DNA of 64,000 bases from Thauera propionica (GTDB taxonomy: Bacteria; Pseudomonadota; Gammaproteobacteria; Burkholderiales; Rhodocyclaceae). Each line of letters starts with the position of its first letter. The first letter of the stretch is position 1. The stretch lies in NCBI RefSeq assembly GCF_002245655.1, contig NZ_NOIH01000007.1, positions 124,001 through 188,000 of the forward strand, written 5' to 3'. Shown here piece after piece: positions 44,322 to 52,592 of the stretch. A program made the translations under genes and the position numbers. The notes beneath the pieces are model-generated. The model worked only from the letters and a program-made list of their open reading frames with translations, was not told where the DNA came from and searched no databases.

Positions 44322-44897
44322 ATGCCATTCAATATCCCCAACACCCTCACCTGGGCCCGCATTGCGCTGATCCCGATTTTCGTGGGCGTCTTCTACCTGC
44401 CCGACGCCTGGCTGTCCGTACCGCACAAGAACCTGATCGCCACCGCACTGTTCGCCGCCGCAGCCGTCACCGACTGGTTCGACGGCTATCTGGCACGTGC
44501 GCTCGGCCAGACGTCCGCCTTCGGTGCCTTCCTCGACCCCGTCGCCGACAAGCTCATGGTGGCCGCGGCGCTGATCCTGCTCGTCCAGCTCGCACGGGTC
44601 GACGCCATCATCGCCGTCATCATCATCGGGCGCGAAATCACGATTTCGGCGCTGCGCGAATGGATGGCCCGCGTCGGCAAGTCGGCCAGCGTGGCGGTCG
44701 CCCATGTCGGCAAGCTCAAGACCGCCGCGCAGATGGCCGCCATCCCCCTGCTGCTGTACAACGCGCCGCTGCTGTCCATTGACCTGACGAAGCTTGGCAG
44801 CGTGCTGATCTATGTGGCTGCTGCACTGACCTTGTGGTCGATGGGGTATTACCTGCATCGGGCCATTCCCCTGTTGATGGCCGACCAGAAGAGCTGA
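44322..44897 (+). CDS. pgsA: CDP-diacylglycerol--glycerol-3-phosphate 3-phosphatidyltransferase
   Basis: A 191-residue membrane enzyme forming phosphatidylglycerophosphate. The CDP-alcohol phosphatidyltransferase signature is complete: DWFDGYLARALGQTSAFGAFLDPVADK (about 49-75), with all four Asp residues. Helices flank it. The start NIPNTLTWARIALIP is typical. It follows malQ by 18 bases, but functionally it belongs with phospholipid synthesis and precedes the tRNA unit, an arrangement often seen in proteobacteria. Confidence 0.96.
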   Translation: MPFNIPNTLTWARIALIPIFVGVFYLPDAWLSVPHKNLIATALFAAAAVTDWFDGYLARALGQTSAFGAFLDPVADKLMVAAALILLVQLARVDAIIAVIIIGREITISALREWMARVGKSASVAVAHVGKLKTAAQMAAIPLLLYNAPLLSIDLTKLGSVLIYVAAALTLWSMGYYLHRAIPLLMADQKS

Positions 44898-44919
44898 CGC
44901 GCGGTAAGGCAACTTCAGC

Positions 44920-44947
44920 TTGACAGCCGAAAAACGCTGCCTATAAT
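44920..44947 (+). promoter_or_regulatory. Consensus sigma-70 promoter of the tRNA-Gly/tRNA-Cys unit
   Basis: TTGACA (44920-44925), a 16-base spacer and TATAAT (44942-44947): both hexamers are perfect. It lies 15 bases before the tRNA-Gly 5' end. Confidence 0.9.
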
Positions 44948-44962
44948 GGCGGTCTTTCCCGA

Positions 44963-45038
44963 GCGGGAATAGCTCAGTTGGTAGAGCGCAACCTTGCCAA
45001 GGTTGAGGTCGCGAGTTCGAGACTCGTTTCCCGCTCCA
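44963..45038 (+). tRNA. glyT: tRNA-Gly (anticodon GCC), copy 1
   Basis: A 76-base gene with CCA encoded. The acceptor GCGGGAA (44963-44969) pairs with TTCCCGC (45028-45034); anticodon GCC at 44996-44998 in the loop of CCTT/AAGG; T arm GTTCGAGAC. It is identical base for base to the copy at 57337, which carries an integrated element. Confidence 0.97.
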
Positions 45039-45116
45039 AGCATTCAGGTGGCAGGTGCAGGGCAGCAAGCCTCATGTGCCACGCAGGTCGAAATGGCCTG
45101 CACTGCAAAGCTTCAC

Positions 45117-45190
45117 GGCGCGATGGCAGAGTGGTTATGCAGCGGCCTGCAAAGCCGTGTACCCCGGTTCGATTCCGAGTCGCGCCTCCA
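45117..45190 (+). tRNA. cysT: tRNA-Cys (anticodon GCA)
   Basis: A 74-base gene with CCA encoded. The acceptor GGCGCGA (45117-45123) pairs with TCGCGCC (45180-45186); anticodon GCA at 45149-45151; T loop GTTCGATTC. Transcribed with tRNA-Gly 78 bases upstream and followed by a terminator. Confidence 0.97.
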
Positions 45191-45208
45191 AACAGCAGCA
45201 AAGAGAAC

Positions 45209-45232
45209 AGCCCGCCGCGTGCGGGCTTTTTC
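45209..45232 (+). terminator. Rho-independent terminator of the tRNA unit
   Basis: AGCCCGC (45209-45215), loop CGCGT, GCGGGCT (45221-45227), then TTTTCTT. Confidence 0.9.
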
Positions 45233-45316
45233 TTGTCTACCGTCTGCCCGTTCGGCCCTGCAGCGGCCGCATGCGGCAGCCGTTATGCTACGCGGGGCAG
45301 CACAGGAGAGCGTGAC

Positions 45317-46663
45317 ATGGGCGCAGACGCCGGGGCAGGGCAGCGGGCAGAGAGGGGCGAACCAACGCAGGAACGCTACCCCTTCGAGGATGAGACCGCT
45401 GCGGCGGCCGTTGCCGCATCGCTGAACCGTTTCTGTACGTGCCGCAGCCTGGACCCCGCGCGACTGCGCCGTCAGCTCGAAGTCGAACCCGCGCTGCACG
45501 GTCTGTCGACAGAAATCGGCCAGACGCGGCCGCACCTGTTCTCGGCCACGGCGGTGTTCATCTCGGCCGAGACCCTCCAGGCAATGAGCCGGATCGTTGC
45601 CGCCATCGAGCAGGTCGTCGCAATGCCCGGCTATCGCGACGCAGTGCTCGCGAGCGCGCCCGCCATCGCTCAACGGTCCCCGGGGCCGCGCGGAGTGTTC
45701 ATGGGCTACGACTTCCATCTGGGCGCCCAGGGTCCGCAGCTGATCGAGATCAACACCAACGCCGGCGGGGCGATACTGAACCTTGCACTGGCGCGAGCGC
45801 AGGAGGCCTGTTGCGCGCAGATCGTGCGTCACCTGCACCCCACGGCCGACCTGGAGGCCTTGCCCACCGTCTGGCTCGATGCCTTCATGCACGAATGGGC
45901 GCTGCAGGGGCGCAGCGGACGGCCCGCACGCATCGCCATCGTCGACGAGGCACCCGAGCAGCAGTTTCTCCATCCCGAGTTCCTGCTGTTCCGTCAGCTC
46001 TTCGCCGCCGCCGGCATCGATGCCGTGATCGCCGATCCGGCCGAGTTGTCCTGGATCGGCGGCGAACTCATGCATCAGGCCGGCCGCATCGATCTCGTGT
46101 ACAACCGGCTCACGGATTTCTACCTCGAGTCGCCCGGCGTCTCAGCGCTGCGCGCGGCCTACGAGGCCGGCGCCGTCGTGCTGACACCCCATCCGGCTGC
46201 CCACGCCCTCTACGCCGACAAGCGGAACCTCGCAGTCTTCAGCGATCGAGAACGCCTCGCCGCGCTTGGCATCGCGCCCGAACTCATCGACTGCCTGCTG
46301 GCCGGCATTCCACGCACCGTTGAAGTCACGCCCGAGCGGGCCGAGGCGCTGTGGGCGGACCGCCGCAAGCTGTTCTTCAAGCCGGCGACCGGCTTCGGCA
46401 GCCGCGCGGCCTATCGTGGCGACAAGCTCACCCGCAGCGTGTGGGAGCACATCCTCACCGGCGACTACGTCGCCCAGCGTACCGTCCCGCCATCCGAGCG
46501 ACGTGTCGCGCTCGACGGACAGGACAGCGATCTGAAGCTCGATATCCGCGTGTATGCGTACGACGGCCACCTTCAGCTGGCCGCAGCCCGGCTGTACCGG
46601 GGGCAGACGACCAACTTCCGCACGCCGGGTGGCGGTTTCGCGCCGGTGTTCGTGACGGGCTGA
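45317..46663 (+). CDS. ATP-grasp-like protein of unknown substrate
   Basis: A 448-residue protein with the look of an ATP-grasp ligase. Two segments stand out: GPQLIEINTNAGGAILN near residues 135-150, and RRKLFFKPATGFGSRAAYRG near 370, a Lys/Gly-rich loop as in ATP-grasp nucleotide sites; acidic and Asn residues near the end (LKLDIRVYAYDG, QTTNFRTPGGGF) could bind metal. The fold resembles that of glutathione or peptide ligases. The start has AGGAGA seven bases upstream; the frame is open further 5' but runs through the tRNA-Cys gene. No neighbour suggests a pathway. I do not recognise a named family. Confidence 0.68.
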   Translation: MGADAGAGQRAERGEPTQERYPFEDETAAAAVAASLNRFCTCRSLDPARLRRQLEVEPALHGLSTEIGQTRPHLFSATAVFISAETLQAMSRIVAAIEQVVAMPGYRDAVLASAPAIAQRSPGPRGVFMGYDFHLGAQGPQLIEINTNAGGAILNLALARAQEACCAQIVRHLHPTADLEALPTVWLDAFMHEWALQGRSGRPARIAIVDEAPEQQFLHPEFLLFRQLFAAAGIDAVIADPAELSWIGGELMHQAGRIDLVYNRLTDFYLESPGVSALRAAYEAGAVVLTPHPAAHALYADKRNLAVFSDRERLAALGIAPELIDCLLAGIPRTVEVTPERAEALWADRRKLFFKPATGFGSRAAYRGDKLTRSVWEHILTGDYVAQRTVPPSERRVALDGQDSDLKLDIRVYAYDGHLQLAAARLYRGQTTNFRTPGGGFAPVFVTG

Positions 46664-46760
46664 AGGCACAGCCGCCCCCGATTCTCTCCACCTGTCGTAC
46701 CTGAGCGATTGTCAGAAACGCTAGCGTTTCTTCGTCATAACAACAAATAGCGCGAACACT

Positions 46761-47495
46761 ATGAATAATAAAATTGCTAACTACCTGCGAGGCAAGAAAG
46801 AAAATATTTCCGCCCTTTACACGTGGGGCTTCGATGAAACTGTACCTCAAAAGAAATTTGGCGTTGTCGCTGATGGAACGAACTGGCTGGAGAAAACTAT
46901 CTCACTTAAGCGTGGACTGCGTGAATACCTTTCAAATAACCCAGAAGCGCAGGTGGACGTTGCTCATTACTTCATCACAGAATGGGGTGGAATAAAGCGA
47001 TTTTCCAAGTCTAAGGAGACGGTCGAGGACTTCTCGAAGTGGCAAGGCTCCCAAACGCGGCCGGCGGACTTCAAGCCAAAGTACGCATCAGTGAGTAGCT
47101 GGTCAAAATGGTTATCGCTGATGTACCCCTCGTGGGCGTGCATCTATGATTCGCGCGTGGCCTATTCCATTAATGCTATTAACTATTTGGACGGCGGTGA
47201 ACAAAAAATATTTCCTGTTCCAGAGGGAAGAAATACGCGCCTGAATATTATGGACATTTCTACACTCCTTCTGAAGCAGAAGCTCAAGAAGGGCGGCGGC
47301 AGCAACCCGAAAGATATAAAAAAGGCACACTTCATTAATGAACGAGATGCATACCTTGACTATCTGGACCTGATGGTCACTGTCAGCAAGGAGTTATGGG
47401 GCGACGAAACGCATATTCATGAAGTGGAAATGTTGTTATTCGCGCTCGCCGATACAGTCATCTACGAAGATGTGCTGGCGAAAGCCTGCGAGTAA
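46761..47495 (+). CDS. AT-rich orphan protein, possible HhH/OGG-like fold
   Basis: A 244-residue unrecognised protein. Its DNA is clearly AT-richer than its neighbours and its codon choice differs (many AAA, AAT, ATT, TTA-type codons), which points to recent transfer. Charged and aromatic residues dominate, with no signal or membrane helix. A central block, SSWSKWLSLMYP then CIYDSRVAYSINAI (about 112-140), recalls bacterial proteins with an 8-oxoguanine-glycosylase-like helix-hairpin-helix fold; this is a weak resemblance from memory, not a match. No ribosome-binding site is evident. It stands alone between the ATP-grasp gene and a 364-base gap. It could be a solitary defence or DNA-repair gene. 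Confidence 0.6.
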   Translation: MNNKIANYLRGKKENISALYTWGFDETVPQKKFGVVADGTNWLEKTISLKRGLREYLSNNPEAQVDVAHYFITEWGGIKRFSKSKETVEDFSKWQGSQTRPADFKPKYASVSSWSKWLSLMYPSWACIYDSRVAYSINAINYLDGGEQKIFPVPEGRNTRLNIMDISTLLLKQKLKKGGGSNPKDIKKAHFINERDAYLDYLDLMVTVSKELWGDETHIHEVEMLLFALADTVIYEDVLAKACE

Positions 47496-47859
47496 ATCGT
47501 GGGAAATCCTAGTGCTATAGCGCACAGCTGATTCGCTGCATACACGATGCAGCTGATAGGTCTCAGCGTGAAGTCATGCCTGCGGAAGTCCGCTTTTTCA
47601 AGTGCCGACAGCCACCATCGGGTCGATAGCAACAGTTCGACCAAGGCATGACCGTCCGTTCGATCGGGCCTGGCGACCTAGGCGCCGGCGGTCGCCAGGC
47701 TGCCGACGCCCCCTGACGATCTGGCCGACAGGCTTGGCCGCGCATGGTGGTGACCGCGCCAGCAAAGGGACTCCTGAATTTTCCAGTTTGCCGTTCTCCC
47801 GCTGGGAAAACGGCGATAATGGCGGCCATTTCGTTATTGCGCCGGTTCAGGATTCCCCC
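47496..47859. other. Non-coding gap with inverted repeats
   Basis: 364 bases with no convincing gene. It holds a small CTGCAT/ATGCAG inverted repeat (47536-47552) inside direct repeats of AGCTGAT (47526-47532 and 47551-47557), a perfect 11-bp inverted repeat at 47668-47700, and a GATAAT box at 47815-47820 with no well-spaced -35 that could serve the OsmC-YcaO gene. Confidence 0.5.
47668..47700. repeat. Perfect 11-bp inverted repeat
   Basis: GCCTGGCGACC (47668-47678) and GGTCGCCAGGC (47690-47700) are exact reverse complements around an 11-base centre that itself contains GGCGCC. It has no U-run, so it is either a protein-binding palindrome, a stable RNA hairpin, or the remains of a mobile element end. 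Confidence 0.6.
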
Positions 47860-50055
47860 ATGGAAATCAAGGTCAATTTTCTCGACAAGCTCCGCCTCGA
47901 GGCCAAGTTCGATGACTTCACCGTTATCGCGGACCAGCCCATCCGCTACAAGGGCGATGGCTCGGCGCCGGGTCCGTTCGATTACTTCCTGGCTTCGTCG
48001 GCTCTGTGTGCGGCTTACTTCGTGAAGCTGTACTGCGAAACGCGCAATATTCCTACGGACAACATCCGCCTTTCGCAGAACAACATTGTCGATCCGGAGA
48101 ACCGCTACAAGCAGATCTTCAAGATCCAGATCGAATTGCCGGAGGATATCTCCGCCGCAGACCGGCAGGGCATCTTGCGTTCCGTCGAACGGTGCACGGT
48201 CAAGAAGGTGGTGCAGACGGGGCCCGAGTTCGTGATCGAGGAAGTGGAGAGTCTGGATGCCGACGCCCAGGCCTTGCTGACGCTGAATCCGGATTCGGAC
48301 GCATGCACCTACATTCTGGGCAAGGATCTGCCGCTGGAGCGGACCATCGCGAATATGTCGGAGGTTCTGGCGGACCTGGGCATCAAGATTGAAATTGCTT
48401 CGTGGCGCAATCTGGTTCCCAATGTGTGGTCACTGCATATCCGCGATGCGCACTCGCCGATGTGTTTCACCAATGGCAAGGGTGCGAGCAAGGAAAGCGC
48501 GCTGGCATCGGCTCTGGGGGAGTATATCGAGCGACTGAACTGCAATCATTTCTACAATGACCAGTTCTGGGGGGAGGACATTGCCAATGCGGAATTCGTG
48601 CATTACCCGAATGAGCGCTGGTTCAAGCCCGGCCCCAAGGATGCGCTGCCGGCTGGCATTCTCGACGCGTACTGCCTGAAGATCTACAACCCCGACGGCG
48701 AGCTGCGTGGCTCGCATCTGTACGACACCAACTCCGGCAACACGAAGCGCGGCATCTGCTCGCTGCCCTTTGTGCGTCAGTCGGACGGCGCGGTGGTGTA
48801 TTTCCCGTCCAATCTGATCGACAATCTCTATCTCAGCAATGGCATGAGCGCCGGCAATACGCTGGCCGAAGCGCAGGTGCAATGCCTGTCGGAGATCTTC
48901 GAGCGGGCGGTAAAGCGCGAAATCATTGAAGGCGAAATAGCGCTGCCCGATGTGCCGCAAGAGGTGCTGGCGAAGTATCCGGGCATTCTGGCCGGCATCG
49001 AAGCGCTGGAGAAGCAGGGTTTTCCGGTGCTGGTGAAGGATGCGTCGCTGGGCGGCGTGTTTCCGGTGATGTGCGTGACCCTGATGAATCCGCGGACGGG
49101 TGGTGTGTTTGCCTCGTTTGGGGCGCATCCGAGCCTGGAGGTGGCGCTGGAGCGCAGTCTTACCGAGCTGCTGCAAGGGCGCAGTTTCGAAGGGCTGAAC
49201 GATCTGCCTCCACCCACTTTCGAGACCAGTGCCGTCACCGAGCCGAACAATTTCGTCGAGCACTTCATCGATTCCAGCGGCGTGGTGTCGTGGCGCTTCT
49301 TCAGTGCCAAGGCCGATTACGCGTTCGTCGAATGGGACTTCTCGGGCCAGGGCGAAAACTCCAATGCCGACGAGGCCGAAACCTTGTTCGGCATTCTCGA
49401 GGAGATGGGCAAGGAAGTTTACATGGCGGTGTATGACCAGCTCGGCGCAACGGCCTGCCGCATTCTGGTGCCCGGCTATTCGGAGATCTATCCGGTCGAG
49501 GATCTGATCTGGGACAACACCAACAAGGCACTTGCCTTCCGCGCGGATATCCTGAACCTGCATCGCCTCGATGATGCTGGCCTCGAGGCGCTGCTTGATC
49601 GCCTGGAAGACAGCGAACTCGATGACTACACCGACATCATTACCTTGATCGGTATCGAGTTTGACGAGAATACGGTCTGGGGCCAGCTGACGATTCTGGA
49701 GCTGAAGCTGCTGATCAACCTCGCCTTGCGGCAGTTCGAGGCGGCGAAGGAGCGGGTCGAAGCCTTCCTGCAGTACAACGAGAACACGGTCGAGCGCGTG
49801 CTGTTCTACCAGGCCATGAACGCGGTGCTCGAGGTGCTGCTGGACGACGATCTGGAACTCGACGACTACGAGCTCAACTTCCGCCGGATGTTCGGCAACG
49901 CGCGGATGGACGCGGTGATCGGGTCGGTGGACGGCAGCGTGCGCTTCTACGGCCTGACGCCAACGAGCATGAAGCTGGAAGGGCTCGACCGGCACCAGCG
50001 CCTGATCGACAGCTACAGGAAGCTGCACGTGGCCCGCGCCCGCAGGGCGGCGTAA
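47860..50055 (+). CDS. ycaO: OsmC domain / YcaO domain fusion protein
   Basis: A 731-residue protein. The N-terminal 150 or so residues look like OsmC/Ohr (MEIKVNFLDKLRLEAKFDDF, GDGSAPGPFDYFLASSALCAAYFV), keeping a Cys in the SALCAAY helix. From about 165 on it is a YcaO protein: ATP-site patterns include GKGASKESALASALGEYIERL and EAQVQCLSEIFERAVKREI. YcaO domains activate amide backbones with ATP; this OsmC-fused kind resembles E. coli YcaO, linked to ribosomal protein S12 methylthiolation. The C-terminal part is acidic and TPR-like (LALRQFEAAKERVEAFL), as in that family. The true start is ATG 47860; the 86 codons before it are non-coding. Confidence 0.88.
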   Translation: MEIKVNFLDKLRLEAKFDDFTVIADQPIRYKGDGSAPGPFDYFLASSALCAAYFVKLYCETRNIPTDNIRLSQNNIVDPENRYKQIFKIQIELPEDISAADRQGILRSVERCTVKKVVQTGPEFVIEEVESLDADAQALLTLNPDSDACTYILGKDLPLERTIANMSEVLADLGIKIEIASWRNLVPNVWSLHIRDAHSPMCFTNGKGASKESALASALGEYIERLNCNHFYNDQFWGEDIANAEFVHYPNERWFKPGPKDALPAGILDAYCLKIYNPDGELRGSHLYDTNSGNTKRGICSLPFVRQSDGAVVYFPSNLIDNLYLSNGMSAGNTLAEAQVQCLSEIFERAVKREIIEGEIALPDVPQEVLAKYPGILAGIEALEKQGFPVLVKDASLGGVFPVMCVTLMNPRTGGVFASFGAHPSLEVALERSLTELLQGRSFEGLNDLPPPTFETSAVTEPNNFVEHFIDSSGVVSWRFFSAKADYAFVEWDFSGQGENSNADEAETLFGILEEMGKEVYMAVYDQLGATACRILVPGYSEIYPVEDLIWDNTNKALAFRADILNLHRLDDAGLEALLDRLEDSELDDYTDIITLIGIEFDENTVWGQLTILELKLLINLALRQFEAAKERVEAFLQYNENTVERVLFYQAMNAVLEVLLDDDLELDDYELNFRRMFGNARMDAVIGSVDGSVRFYGLTPTSMKLEGLDRHQRLIDSYRKLHVARARRAA

Positions 50056-50066
50056 GCCCTACGGGT

Positions 50067-50855
50067 TCAGTGCCATCCCTCGAGCCGCATCGTTGCCCGT
50101 ACCAGGCGCTGCTCTTCCTGCTCGATTTCCATGAAGCTCTCGCGCACGCTGTTGATGTGCTCGCGCGCGATGCGCTCCGCGCGTTCGGGCTGGCGGTCCA
50201 TGATCGCCTGGTAGAGGCGGTGGTGCTGGCGGTCGATGAGGCGCTTGTGGGCAGGGCGGTGGTAGAGGTTGTTCACTGAAGCGAAGACGCTGCTCAGCAT
50301 CAGGTCCGACAGCGACTGCAGGGTGTGCACCAGCACGGCGTTGTGCGATGCCTCGCTAATGGCGCGATGGAAGTCGTGGTCGAGGCGGGCGTGGTCTTCG
50401 GGCGAGGTGGAACGGGTGTCCTGCTCGCGGGCCACCATGTCCTCGTAGCGGCGACGGATCGAGACAAGGTCGGCCACCGTGGCGCGCAGCGCGGCCAGGC
50501 GCGCCGCTTCGCTCTCGAGCAGGGCGCGCACCTCCAGCAGGTCGTAGACCGTGCGTGGTTGCGTGCTGAACAGGTGCATCAGCGGGCTGTTGTCGCGCTC
50601 GGCCGAGAGGCGTGCGACGAACGAGCCGCTGCCGTGCCGCGTCTCGATGATGCCCAGTCCCCGCAGTACCCGCAGCCCTTCACGCAGCGCAGAGCGCGAT
50701 GTGCCCAGCTTTTCGCACAGGCGGCGCTCGGAGGGCAGGGCCTGGCCCACCTTGAGCACGCCGTCGGTGATGAGGCGTTCGATGCGTTCGGCGACGATAT
50801 CGGCGACCTGCTGGCGTTCAGTGACGCCGGCGCGCCGTTCGGGGGTATTTTCCAT
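50067..50855 (-). CDS. glcC: FadR/GntR-family regulator, GlcC-like
   Basis: A 262-residue transcription factor. A winged-helix domain (ITDGVLKVGQALPSERRLCE, TSRSALREGLRVLRGLGIIE, HGSGSFV; about 20-80) is joined to an all-helical FCD ligand domain with metal-site residues (DHDFHRAISEASHNAV; EHINSVRESF). It diverges from glcDEF, the usual context of the glycolate regulator GlcC. Two palindromes of FadR/PdhR type lie between it and glcD, one directly abutting its own start codon, so autoregulation is likely. No ribosome-binding site is distinct because the palindrome occupies that place. Confidence 0.88.
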   Translation of the reverse strand: MENTPERRAGVTERQQVADIVAERIERLITDGVLKVGQALPSERRLCEKLGTSRSALREGLRVLRGLGIIETRHGSGSFVARLSAERDNSPLMHLFSTQPRTVYDLLEVRALLESEAARLAALRATVADLVSIRRRYEDMVAREQDTRSTSPEDHARLDHDFHRAISEASHNAVLVHTLQSLSDLMLSSVFASVNNLYHRPAHKRLIDRQHHRLYQAIMDRQPERAERIAREHINSVRESFMEIEQEEQRLVRATMRLEGWH

Positions 50856-50870
50856 AGTGGTCGGACCAGT
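50856..50870. promoter_or_regulatory. Operator 1, abutting the glcC start
   Basis: AGTGGTCGGACCAGT: TGGT-N3-ACCA with an imperfect outer pair. It touches the regulator's start codon on the minus strand, so binding would block its own promoter or ribosome site. Confidence 0.65.
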
Positions 50871-50964
50871 TGCGCAGAGAGGGGCGGCTGATGCCCCGAT
50901 AAGTCCGTATGGCGCGGAGCCTACGGGCTCTTTTGTAACGAGGGTGAAACGATAGGCCAAAAAA

Positions 50965-50979
50965 ACTGGTACGACCAGT
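50965..50979. promoter_or_regulatory. Operator 2, upstream of glcD
   Basis: ACTGGTACGACCAGT is a perfect 6+3+6 palindrome matching the operator style of FadR/PdhR/LldR/GlcC proteins. It lies 114 bases before the glcD start and 109 bases, centre to centre, from operator 1. Confidence 0.75.
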
Positions 50980-51092
50980 AGAAGAATGCTTGGATCGTCC
51001 GGGTAATGGACTTAGGATTTCGCGGCAGTACCACCGGCTCGCACGTGCGAAGCCGGATGGTGCCCCCGAAACGACGTCCGGACGGATCCGCG

Positions 51093-52592
51093 ATGAACAT
51101 TCTGTACAACGAGGAAATCGATGGCCCGCTGAGCAAGGTGGATCGTGCCGATCTCTTTGCCGAGCTGCGCCAGGCCATTCCCGACCTGCTGATCCTCCAC
51201 CGCGAGGAAGACCTGCGCCCCTACGAGTGCGACGGCCTTGCCGCCTACCGCACGATGCCGCTGCTGGCGGTGCTGCCCGAGCGGGTGGAGCAGGTCGAGT
51301 CCATCCTTCGTATCTGCCACGCGCGGCGCGTGCCGGTGGTGGCGCGCGGCGCGGGCACGGGGCTGTCGGGCGGGGCGCTGCCGCTGGCCCAGGGCGTGCT
51401 GCTGGTGATGGCGCGCTTCAACCGCATCCTCGAACTGAACCCCAAGGGGCGCTACGCGCGGGTGCAGCCCGGCGTGCGCAACCTGGCGATCTCGCAGGCG
51501 GCGGCCCCGTATGAGCTGTACTACGCCCCCGACCCCTCGTCGCAGATCGCCTGTTCGATCGGTGGCAACGTCGCCGAGAACGCCGGCGGTGTGCACTGCC
51601 TCAAGTACGGCCTCACGGTGCACAACGTGATGAAGATCGAGGTGCTCACGATGGAGGGCGAACGCATCACGCTGGGTGCGGATGCGCTCGACGCGCCGGG
51701 CTTCGACCTGCTGGCGCTGTTCACCGGCTCGGAAGGCATGCTCGGCATCGTCACCGAAGTGACGGTGAAGCTGCTGCCCAAGCCGCGCGTGGCGCGGGTG
51801 CTGATGGCGAGCTTCGACTCGGTGGAGGCGGCGGGCAAGGCGGTGGCCGACATCATCGGCGCCGGCATCATCCCGGGCGGCCTGGAGATGATGGACAAGC
51901 TTGCGATCCAGGCCGCGGAGGACTTCATCCACGCGGGTTACCCGGTCGAGGCCGAGGCGATCCTGCTGTGCGAACTCGATGGCGTCGAGCTCGACGTGGC
52001 CGAAGACATCGAGCGCGTGCGGGCGGTGCTGGACGAGGCGGGCGCCACGGCGGTGAGCCTGGCGCGCGACGAAGCCGAGCGCGCTCTGTTCTGGGCCGGG
52101 CGCAAGAATGCCTTCCCGGCGGTGGGGCGCATGTCGCCCGACTACTACTGCATGGACGGCACCATCCCCCGGCGCCATCTGCCCAAGGTGCTGCGCGGCA
52201 CGGCCGAGCTCTCCGAAAAATACGGGCTGCGCGTGGCCAACGTGTTCCACGCCGGCGACGGCAACATGCACCCGCTTATCCTGTTCGATGCCAACGAGCC
52301 GGGCGCGCTGGAGCGCGCCGAGGAACTCGGCGGCAAGATCCTGGAACTGTGCGTCGCCGTGGGCGGCACGATCACCGGCGAGCATGGCGTGGGCCGCGAG
52401 AAGATCAACCAGATGTGCGTGCAGTTCAACGTCGATGAACTCAGTTTCTTCCACGCGGTGAAGGCGGCGTTCGACGAGCACGCCCTGCTGAACCCGGGCA
52501 AGAACATCCCGACGCTGCGTCGCTGCGCCGAGAACGGCGCCATGCGCGTGCATCAGGGCAACATGCCCTTCCCGGAACTGGAGCGTTTCTGA
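51093..52592 (+). CDS. glcD: Glycolate oxidase subunit GlcD (FAD-binding)
   Basis: A 499-residue flavoprotein that oxidises glycolate (or a related 2-hydroxy acid) to glyoxylate. The PCMH-type FAD domain has RGAGTGLSGGALP and CSIGGNVAENAGGVHCLKYG; the C-terminal domain has HAGDGNMHPLILFD and GEHGVGREKI, both family signatures. The start at 51093 (MNILYNEEIDG) has GGACGGA upstream; a longer frame begins 29 codons earlier without family support. The stop overlaps the glcE start (TGATG). Confidence 0.95.
   Translation: MNILYNEEIDGPLSKVDRADLFAELRQAIPDLLILHREEDLRPYECDGLAAYRTMPLLAVLPERVEQVESILRICHARRVPVVARGAGTGLSGGALPLAQGVLLVMARFNRILELNPKGRYARVQPGVRNLAISQAAAPYELYYAPDPSSQIACSIGGNVAENAGGVHCLKYGLTVHNVMKIEVLTMEGERITLGADALDAPGFDLLALFTGSEGMLGIVTEVTVKLLPKPRVARVLMASFDSVEAAGKAVADIIGAGIIPGGLEMMDKLAIQAAEDFIHAGYPVEAEAILLCELDGVELDVAEDIERVRAVLDEAGATAVSLARDEAERALFWAGRKNAFPAVGRMSPDYYCMDGTIPRRHLPKVLRGTAELSEKYGLRVANVFHAGDGNMHPLILFDANEPGALERAEELGGKILELCVAVGGTITGEHGVGREKINQMCVQFNVDELSFFHAVKAAFDEHALLNPGKNIPTLRRCAENGAMRVHQGNMPFPELERF

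Noticed and set aside
44978-45316. 5' extension of the ATP-grasp gene through the tRNA region
   Set aside because: It would translate through tRNA-Gly and tRNA-Cys and their terminator; the ATG at 45317 has its own ribosome site.
45317-50055. A RiPP-type pathway joining the ATP-grasp protein and the YcaO protein
   Set aside because: The genes are separated by a transferred orphan and a 364-base gap, no precursor peptide or transporter is visible, and the YcaO protein is the OsmC-fused housekeeping type.
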